44,837 nucleotides of DNA from an uncultured Methylibium sp. (GTDB taxonomy: Bacteria; Pseudomonadota; Gammaproteobacteria; Burkholderiales; Burkholderiaceae_C). The stretch covers positions 1-44,837 of the forward strand of contig NZ_CADEFR010000026.1 of the NCBI RefSeq assembly GCF_902826655.1. The letters are read 5' to 3'. How positions within the stretch are numbered: position 1 is the first letter of the stretch; each line of letters opens with the position of its first letter. Under the pieces are notes generated by a model. That model was not told the origin of the DNA. It did not search any database and was given only the letters and a program-made list of their open reading frames with translations. Below are positions 39,343-44,837 of the stretch, in pieces. Made by a program: the position numbers and the translations under genes.

Positions 39343-40620
39343 ATGCAGACTTTCGTCCACGCCCACGCAGCGCATCCCGACTGGCGGACCGCGCTGGCGC
39401 GCGTCACCGCCGATCTCGACGCGCGACGCGCCGGCCGTCCTGCGCCGACGCTGGGCTGGTGCTACTTCGGCGAAGCCCATGCCGCCGCGGCCGAGCCGCT
39501 GCTGGCCGCGCTGCGTCAGCACTACCCCGGCACGGCCTGGGTCGGCGCGGTGGGCGTCGGCGTGTGCGCCGGCGGCGTCGAGTACTTCGACGAACCCGGC
39601 CTCGCGGTGATGCTGTCCGAGCTGCCGCGCGAGCAGTTCCGCGTCTTCTCCGGCCGCCGGCCGCTGCAGGCCGAGCGCGGCTTCCTGCCGCACACGGCGC
39701 TGGTCCACGCCGACCCGTCGACGACCGAGCTCGCCAGCCTGATCGGCGAGCTGAGCCGGCGCGTCGGCAGCGGCTACCTGTTCGGCGGCCTGGCCTCGGC
39801 ACGCCAACGCACGCTGACGCTCGCCGCCGACGGCGCGGGCGGCGGCGTGTTCGAAGGCGGCCTGTCGGGCGTGGCCTTCGACGCCGACGTCGCCATCGTC
39901 TCGCGCGTCACCCAGGGCTGCCAGCCGGTCGGGCCGACGCGGCGCATCACCGAGGTCGAGCGCAACGTCGTCTATGCGCTCGACGGCGAGCCGGCGCTCG
40001 ACTGCCTGCTCGGTGACCTGGGCGTCGACGAGCACGCGCCGCGCGAGGCCCTGCCGCGCCTGCGCAGCACGCTGGTCGGCCTGAGCGACCACGAGGAAGC
40101 GGCCGAGTTCGGCCTGCCGGCACAGAACCCCGAGTTCGCGACGCCGGCACGGCGCGGCGCCTTCGGCACCGAGACCCGCGTGCGCCACCTGATCGGCATC
40201 GACCCGCAGCGGCGCGGCATCGCGGTCGCCGACATCGCCGAGCGCGGCCAGCAGCTGGCCTTCTGCCGCCGCGACACCGACGCCGCGCGGCGCGACCTGG
40301 TGCGCATCGCCACCGAGGTGCGTGCCGCGCTCGAACCCGAGGACCTGCCGCTGGTCGCGCAACCGCTCGCGCTGGCGACCCAGGCCGCCACCGGCATGCC
40401 GCCGCCGCCGGTGGGCGGTCGCCAGATCGCCGGGGCGCTGTACGTCAGCTGCACCGGCCGCGGCGGCCCGCACTTCGGCGCGCCCTCGGCCGAGCTGCAG
40501 CTGCTGAAGCATGCGCTGGGCGACGTGCCGCTGGTCGGCTTCTTCGCCGCCGGCGAGATCGGTCATCACCATCTCTACGGCTACACCGGCGTGCTGACGG
40601 TGTTCACCACCCCGGTATGA
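39343..40620 (+). CDS. FIST domain sensory protein
   Basis: 425 residues with N-terminal FIST (LGWCYFGEAHAAAAEPLLAA, GTAWVGAVGVGVCAGGVEYF, GYLFGGLASARQRTL) and C-terminal FIST_C (YVSCTGRGGPHFGAPSAELQ, then VPLVGFFAAGEIGHH and YTGVLTVFTTPV). FIST domains are thought to bind small ligands, perhaps amino acids, and are often fused to chemotaxis, kinase or diguanylate cyclase modules; here none is attached. No signal peptide, so cytoplasmic. The stop overlaps the next start (ATGA). It lies 26 bases after phaM. Confidence 0.93.
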   Translation: MQTFVHAHAAHPDWRTALARVTADLDARRAGRPAPTLGWCYFGEAHAAAAEPLLAALRQHYPGTAWVGAVGVGVCAGGVEYFDEPGLAVMLSELPREQFRVFSGRRPLQAERGFLPHTALVHADPSTTELASLIGELSRRVGSGYLFGGLASARQRTLTLAADGAGGGVFEGGLSGVAFDADVAIVSRVTQGCQPVGPTRRITEVERNVVYALDGEPALDCLLGDLGVDEHAPREALPRLRSTLVGLSDHEEAAEFGLPAQNPEFATPARRGAFGTETRVRHLIGIDPQRRGIAVADIAERGQQLAFCRRDTDAARRDLVRIATEVRAALEPEDLPLVAQPLALATQAATGMPPPPVGGRQIAGALYVSCTGRGGPHFGAPSAELQLLKHALGDVPLVGFFAAGEIGHHHLYGYTGVLTVFTTPV

Positions 40621-41207
40621 GCGCGGCGATGCATCGCCTGGCCGCGCTGTTGCTGTCGCTCGCCGTCGTGCCCGCCGGGCAGGCGGCCGATGCGCCCGCA
40701 GCGTCCCCCGCCAGCGCGGCGTCGGCGCCACCCTCCGGCCCGCCGCCCGCGCGCGAGATCGTCCAGCAGCGCCTGCCCGACGGCCGCGTGATCTTCAGCG
40801 ACCAGATCCAGCCCGGCGCGAAGATCGAGCGCCGCTGGGCCACGACCCCCGAGGATCCGGCCGAGGCCGCCGCGCGACGTGCCGCCTCGCAGCGCGAGTC
40901 CGACGCCGTCAGCGAACGCATCGCGCGCCAGATCGAGCGTCAGCGCGAGCGCGACAAGGAACTCGAACTGGCCCGCGTCAAGGCCGCGCAGGCGCAGGCC
41001 GAACGCGACGCCGCGCGCGCCCGCGCCGAGGCCGAGCAGGCGCCCCAGGTGGTGGTCCTGCCGCCGCACCGCCCCTGGCGCCCCCGGCCCGAGCCGCCGA
41101 CGCGGCCGCCCGACATCAAGCCGCCCAAGCCGGGGCCCCAGCCCGCGCCGCGACCGGGTGCGACGCCGCCGCCCGGCCCCAACCGCGAGACCGCTGCGGC
41201 CTCCTGA
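40617..41207 (+). CDS. DUF4124-like periplasmic protein with coiled coil and proline tail
   Basis: 196 residues. A signal peptide (LAALLLSLAVVPAGQAADAP) is followed by a short domain QQRLPDGRVIFSDQIQPGAK that resembles DUF4124. A charged helical stretch of about 70 residues (EDPAEAAARRAASQRESDAV and so on, to AEQAPQ) should form a coiled coil. The last 55 residues are rich in Pro/Arg (PHRPWRPRPEPPTRPPDIKP). Function unknown. ATG 40617 overlaps the FIST stop by four bases. Confidence 0.82.
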   Translation: MSAAMHRLAALLLSLAVVPAGQAADAPAASPASAASAPPSGPPPAREIVQQRLPDGRVIFSDQIQPGAKIERRWATTPEDPAEAAARRAASQRESDAVSERIARQIERQRERDKELELARVKAAQAQAERDAARARAEAEQAPQVVVLPPHRPWRPRPEPPTRPPDIKPPKPGPQPAPRPGATPPPGPNRETAAAS

Positions 41208-41238
41208 GCGCCCCCAGGGCCGGCCCAGCCCGGCCCGC

Positions 41239-41283
41239 CCCCCGCGGGGGTTCAAGTCGCCCGGCAAAGCCGGATCGACTTGA
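41239..41283. terminator. Two stem-loops before glcD
   Basis: First CCCCCGCGGGGG (41239-41250), then TCAAGTCG-C-CCGGC-AAA-GCCGG-AT-CGACTTGA (41252-41283), a 13-base stem with one small internal loop. The second is nearly perfect and could form in RNA of either strand or be a repeat element. Together they separate the DUF4124-like gene from glcD. The gap 41208-41427 otherwise holds no gene. Confidence 0.5.
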
Positions 41284-41427
41284 GAGCCCGGACCGGCGGC
41301 GCGATTGCGCACATCGCCGTCAAAGCCGCACTGACTGCACCGCACGGCCCGGCCGGCCTGCCAGCGCTTAAGCTAGCGTCCGATCCGGCGCAGCCTGCAG
41401 GCGCGACCGGCCCGCGAGGAGACCACC

Positions 41428-42942
41428 ATGAACGCCCCCGCCGACGCCCGCGCGTCGGATGCCCCCGTGTCGCGCGAGGAACGCCAGCGCCGCCAGGCCG
41501 AGGTGGTCGCGGCGCTGCGGCCGCTGCTGCCGGCGCATGCCCTGCTGTGGCAGCGCGAGGACACCATTCCCTACGAATGCGACGGCCTCACCGCCTACCG
41601 CGCGATGCCGCTCGCGGTCGCGCTGCCCGAGACCGAGGCCCAGGTCAGCGCCGTGCTGCAGGCCTGCAATCGCCTGCAGGTGCCGGTGGTGGCGCGCGGC
41701 GCCGGCACGGGGCTGTCGGGGGGTGCGATGCCGCACGAGCTGGGCGTGACGCTGTCGCTCGCCAAGTTCAACCGCATCCTCAAGGTCGACCCCGTGAGCC
41801 GCACCGCGGTGGTCCAGGCCGGCGTGCGCAATGCGGCGATCAGCGAGGCCGCCGCTCCGCACGGCCTGTACTACGCGCCCGATCCCAGCAGCAAGATCGC
41901 CTGCACCATCGGCGGCAACGTCGCCGAGAACTCCGGCGGCATGCACTGCCTGAAATACGGCCTGACGATCCACAACGTGCTGCGCGTGCGCGGCTTCGCC
42001 ATCGACGGCGCGCCGGTCGAGTTCGGCAGCGAGGCGCTCGACGCGCCCGGCCTGGACCTGCTGGCCGCGGTGATCGGCTCGGAGGGCATGCTGGCGGTGA
42101 CGATCGAGGTCACGGTCAAGCTCGTGCCCAAGCCCATCCTGGCGCGCGCCATCCTCGCCAGCTTCGACGACCTGCGCAAGGCCGGCGACGCGGTCGCCGC
42201 GCTGATCGGCGCCGGCATCATCCCGGCGGGCCTGGAGATGATGGACAAGCCGATGACCGCCGCGGTCGAGGACTTCGTGCACGCCGGCTACGACCTCGAC
42301 GCCGCGGCGATCCTGATCTGCGAGAGCGACGGTACGCCGGAAGAGGTGGAAGAGGAGATCGCGCGCATGGTCGCGGTGATGGAAGGCGCCGGCGCGACGC
42401 GCTTCGCGATCAGCAGCTCCGAGGCCGAGCGCCTGAAGTTCTGGTCCGGCCGCATGAACGCCTTCCCGGCCAGCGGTCGCATCAGCCCCGACTACATGTG
42501 CATGGACTCGACCATCCCGCGCCGCCAGCTGGCCGAGATCCTGACGCGCATCGGCGAGATGGAGACGAAGTACGGCCTGCGCTGCTGCAACGTCTTCCAC
42601 GCCGGCGACGGCAACCTGCACCCGCTGATCCTGTTCGACGCCAACGACCCCGACCAGCTGCACCGCGCCGAACTCTTCGGCGCCGACATCCTGGAGACCA
42701 GCGTCGCGCTCGGCGGCACCGTCACCGGCGAGCATGGCGTCGGCATCGAGAAACTCAGCAGCATGTGCGTGCAGTTCGCGCCCGCCGAGCGCGAGCAGAT
42801 GCTGGGCCTCAAGCGCGCCTTCGACCCCGCCGGCCTGCTGAACCCCGGCAAGGTCATCCCGACGCTGCACCGCTGCGCCGAGTACGGGAAGATGCACGTG
42901 AAGAAGGGGCTGCTGCCCTTCCCCGACCTTCCCCGCTTCTGA
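41428..42942 (+). CDS. glcD: Glycolate oxidase, FAD subunit GlcD
   Basis: 504 residues. The FAD-binding PCMH domain occupies about 55-235: PVVARGAGTGLSGGAMPHEL, then DPSSKIACTIGGNVAENSGG and LKYGLTIHNVLRVRG. The C-terminal FAD-oxidase domain contains CCNVFHAGDGNLHPLILFD, which has the conserved His for substrate deprotonation, and GTVTGEHGVGIEK. This is GlcD/D-lactate dehydrogenase-like; the following glcE and glcF identify it as GlcD. The complex oxidises glycolate to glyoxylate at the membrane. A GAGGAG site precedes ATG 41428. Confidence 0.95.
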   Translation: MNAPADARASDAPVSREERQRRQAEVVAALRPLLPAHALLWQREDTIPYECDGLTAYRAMPLAVALPETEAQVSAVLQACNRLQVPVVARGAGTGLSGGAMPHELGVTLSLAKFNRILKVDPVSRTAVVQAGVRNAAISEAAAPHGLYYAPDPSSKIACTIGGNVAENSGGMHCLKYGLTIHNVLRVRGFAIDGAPVEFGSEALDAPGLDLLAAVIGSEGMLAVTIEVTVKLVPKPILARAILASFDDLRKAGDAVAALIGAGIIPAGLEMMDKPMTAAVEDFVHAGYDLDAAAILICESDGTPEEVEEEIARMVAVMEGAGATRFAISSSEAERLKFWSGRMNAFPASGRISPDYMCMDSTIPRRQLAEILTRIGEMETKYGLRCCNVFHAGDGNLHPLILFDANDPDQLHRAELFGADILETSVALGGTVTGEHGVGIEKLSSMCVQFAPAEREQMLGLKRAFDPAGLLNPGKVIPTLHRCAEYGKMHVKKGLLPFPDLPRF

Positions 42943-42957
42943 AGCAGCGCCCTCTCG

Positions 42958-44073
42958 ATGACGACACCGAACGATCCCGCGCTCGCCGCCCTGGTCGAGC
43001 GCGTCCGCGCCGCGCAGGCCGCCGGCACGCCGCTCGCCATCGCCGGGCACGGCAGCAAATCCTTCTACGGCGGCACGGTCCAGGGCGAGCCGCTGGACAT
43101 GACGCCGCTGGCCGGCATCTCGAGCTACGAGCCGACCGAGCTGGTGGTCACCGCGCGCGCCGGCACGCCGATTACCGACCTCGAAGCCGCGCTGGCCGAG
43201 CAAGGGCAGTGCCTGCCCTTCGAGCCGCCGCGCTTTGCTGGAGGTCCGGGCGGGCGCGGCACGGTCGGCGGGATGATGTCGGCCGGCCTCAGCGGCCCGA
43301 GCCGCGCGTCGGTGGGCTCGCTGCGCGACCACGTGCTGGGGGCGACGCTGCTCAGCGGCCGCGGCGAGGTGCTCAGCTTCGGCGGCCAGGTCATCAAGAA
43401 CGTCGCCGGCTACGACGTCTCGCGGCTGCTGGCCGGGTCGATGGGCGTGCTGGGCGCGATCCTCGAGGTGTCGCTGAAGGTCCTGCCGCTGCAGCCGGCC
43501 TCGGCCACCTTGCGCTTCGAGCTGGACGAGGCCGCGGCGCTGAAGCAGCTCAACGCCTGGGGCGGCCAGCCCTTGCCGATCAGCGCCAGCGCCTGGTGGG
43601 CCGGCATGCTGCTGCTGCGACTGCGCGGTGCCAAGGCCGCAGTCGATGCCGCGCTGGCGCGCCTGGGCGGCGAGCGCATCGACGACGCGCTGGCGACGCC
43701 GTTCTGGGACGGCCTGCGCGACCACGAGGACGAGTTCTTCACCAAGGCGCGCACGGCGGTCGAGTCCGGCTCGGGCGTGGCGCTGTGGCGCCTGTCGCTG
43801 CCGCAGACCGCGCCTGCGATCAAGCTGCCGGGCGAACAGCTGATCGAGTGGGGCGGCGGCCAGCGCTGGTGGTGCAGCGCCGCGCCGGCGGCCGCGGTGC
43901 GCGAGGCCACGCAGCGTGCGGGCGGCCATGCGACGCTGTTGCGCGGCAAGGACAAGTCGGCCGGCGTGTTCGCGCCGCTGCCGGAGCCGCTGATGCGCAT
44001 CCACCGCGAGCTCAAGCGCGAGTTCGACCCGGCCGGGATCTTCAATCGCGGCCGGCTCTATCCGGAGTTCTGA
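42958..44073 (+). CDS. glcE: Glycolate oxidase, FAD-binding subunit GlcE
   Basis: 371 residues, normal for GlcE. A single FAD-binding module: PLAIAGHGSKSFYGGTVQGE, TARAGTPITDLEAALAEQGQ, ARFAGGPGGRGTVGGMMSAG-like PRFAGGPGGRGTVGGMMSAG, then GQVIKNVAGYDVSRLLAGSM. The C-terminus ends LKREFDPAGIFNRGRLYPEF, the typical GlcE/GlcD closing motif. It is the second FAD subunit of the glycolate oxidase. It lies 15 bases after glcD. The next gene is not glcF but a DJ-1 protein. Confidence 0.95.
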   Translation: MTTPNDPALAALVERVRAAQAAGTPLAIAGHGSKSFYGGTVQGEPLDMTPLAGISSYEPTELVVTARAGTPITDLEAALAEQGQCLPFEPPRFAGGPGGRGTVGGMMSAGLSGPSRASVGSLRDHVLGATLLSGRGEVLSFGGQVIKNVAGYDVSRLLAGSMGVLGAILEVSLKVLPLQPASATLRFELDEAAALKQLNAWGGQPLPISASAWWAGMLLLRLRGAKAAVDAALARLGGERIDDALATPFWDGLRDHEDEFFTKARTAVESGSGVALWRLSLPQTAPAIKLPGEQLIEWGGGQRWWCSAAPAAAVREATQRAGGHATLLRGKDKSAGVFAPLPEPLMRIHRELKREFDPAGIFNRGRLYPEF

Positions 44074-44078
44074 CCCTC

Positions 44079-44726
44079 ATGCACATCGCCATCCTCACCT
44101 TCGACGGCTACAACGAGCTGGACTCGATCGTCGCGCTCGGCATCCTCCATCGCGTCAAGCGGCCGGGCTGGCGCGTGTCGCTGGCCTGCCCGACGCCGAC
44201 GGTGACGTCGATGAACGGCGTGGTACTGCAGGCCCAGGCCACGCTCGCCGACGCGAACGCGGCCGACGCGGTGATCGTCGGCAGCGGCATCAAGACGCGA
44301 GAGATCGCGCAGGACGCAACGATCCTCGGCGCGCTGAAGCTCGATCCGTCGCGCCAGCTGATCGGCGCGCAGTGCTCGGGCACGCTGCTGCTGGCGAAGT
44401 TGGGGTTGCTGGGCCAGGGCGCCGACCGGCTGCCGGCCTGCACCGACCTCATCACCAGGCCCTGGGTGCAGGAGGCCGGCGTCGAGGTACTGAACCAGCC
44501 CTTCTTCGCGCGCGGCAATGTCGCCACTGCCGGCGGCTGTCTCGCGTCGCAGTACCTGGCCGCGTGGCTCATCGCGCGGCTGGTCGGCGGAGACGAAGGC
44601 GAGCGCGAAGCGCACAGCGCCTTGCACTACGTGGCGCCGGTGGGCGAGAAGGACGACTACGTCGCGCGTGCGCTGGGCCATGTGCGGCCCTACCTGCCAG
44701 CCACCGCGCACACCGTGCCGGCCTGA
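44079..44726 (+). CDS. DJ-1/PfpI family protein
   Basis: 215 residues, a single GATase-1-like domain. MHIAILTFDGYNELDSIVAL puts the family's conserved acidic residue in strand 1. The nucleophile elbow is IGAQCSGTLLLAKLGLL with Cys 99. Later come NVATAGGCLASQYLAAWLIA and HYVAPVGEKDDYVARAL. The sequence is close to the effector domains of GlxA-type regulators and isonitrile hydratases, but there is no DNA-binding domain. Some DJ-1 proteins detoxify glyoxal-type aldehydes, which would fit its place between glcE and glcF (five bases after glcE; glcF starts four bases on). Role inferred from position. Confidence 0.9.
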   Translation: MHIAILTFDGYNELDSIVALGILHRVKRPGWRVSLACPTPTVTSMNGVVLQAQATLADANAADAVIVGSGIKTREIAQDATILGALKLDPSRQLIGAQCSGTLLLAKLGLLGQGADRLPACTDLITRPWVQEAGVEVLNQPFFARGNVATAGGCLASQYLAAWLIARLVGGDEGEREAHSALHYVAPVGEKDDYVARALGHVRPYLPATAHTVPA

Positions 44727-44730
44727 GCGC

Positions 44731-44837
44731 ATGCAGACCACCCTCGCCCCCGAGTACGCAGGCAGCGCCGACGGCGCCGAGGCCGAAGCCATCCTGCGCA
44801 AGTGCGTGCACTGCGGCTTCTGCACCGCCACCTGCCC
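44731..44837 (+). CDS. glcF: Glycolate oxidase iron-sulfur subunit GlcF, 5' part
   Basis: Only the first 35 residues are inside the window. After MQTTLAPEYAGS they reach CVHCGFCTATCP, the first [4Fe-4S] cluster motif of GlcF, which passes electrons from GlcD/GlcE. Starts at ATG 44731, four bases after the DJ-1 stop. The gene continues past the end of the window. Confidence 0.92.
   Translation, partial: MQTTLAPEYAGSADGAEAEAILRKCVHCGFCTATC

Noticed and set aside
37072-40731. Open frame of 1219 codons on the minus strand
   Set aside because: Antisense to five recognisable genes (protease to FIST); no domain visible.
41240-41290. GGGGGTTCAAGTCGCCC looks like a tRNA T-arm
   Set aside because: One of five stem pairs fails, there is no acceptor stem, CCA or anticodon arm nearby, and the bases are better explained by the long stem-loop at 41252-41283.

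Overview
The window is very GC-rich, densely coded and reads as ordinary chromosome of a Burkholderiales betaproteobacterium. The Comamonadaceae / Rubrivivax-Leptothrix-Methylibium side of that order is the best guess. Pointers are a DUF3567 protein (a Burkholderiales family), a PhaM-type polyhydroxyalkanoate granule regulator, a GshA of the proteobacterial TIGR02049 type, a methionine synthase split into two genes, an S-adenosylhomocysteine riboswitch, and GC-rich intergenic hairpins typical of the group. I saw no tRNA, rRNA, CRISPR, insertion sequence or phage gene. No gene-free stretch exceeds 300 bases; the longest is about 260.

Layout. 1-4.8 kb: a leftward four-gene set (EamA exporter, aminotransferase, PhzF-like enzyme, VOC protein) opposite a divergent MocR/PdxR-type regulator. 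4.87-5.6 kb: an unrecognised gene with what looks like a leaderless promoter. 5.7-9.8 kb: uup, gshB and benE, all leftward. 9.8-13.4 kb: a secreted protein with a BamE-like tail, a CmcJ-type oxygenase and a glutathione transferase, with a divergent LysR regulator. 13.4-16.7 kb: kup and gshA. 16.8-19.8 kb: torF-glnK-amtB behind a sigma-54 promoter and an NtrC-type site, divergent from comM. 21.3-25.2 kb: a glycine-zipper protein and an exported DUF1501/DUF1800 pair. 25.5-34.3 kb: the two halves of metH, separated by two lipoprotein genes on the other strand. The C-terminal half sits behind a SAH riboswitch; the N-terminal half is translationally coupled to a tandem AAA+ ATPase. 34.5-41.2 kb: DUF3567, DUF3108, an FAH-family hydrolase, a retropepsin-like protease, TraB/GumN, PhaM, FIST and a DUF4124-like protein. 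41.4 kb to the end: glcD, glcE, a DJ-1/PfpI protein and the start of glcF.

Themes. Nitrogen: the sigma-54/NtrC signals suggest that the TorF porin, the PII protein and the ammonium channel respond together to nitrogen starvation. Thiols and one-carbon metabolism: gshA, gshB, a glutathione transferase, split metH and its riboswitch. Glycolate: glcDE(F) with a DJ-1 protein inserted in the operon. The most novel-looking material is the MocR/EamA/aminotransferase/PhzF/VOC locus, the tandem AAA+ ATPase tied to half of MetH, the GST/CmcJ/LysR locus, and the unknown gene at 4.87 kb. All calls come from reading the sequence; no database search was run.
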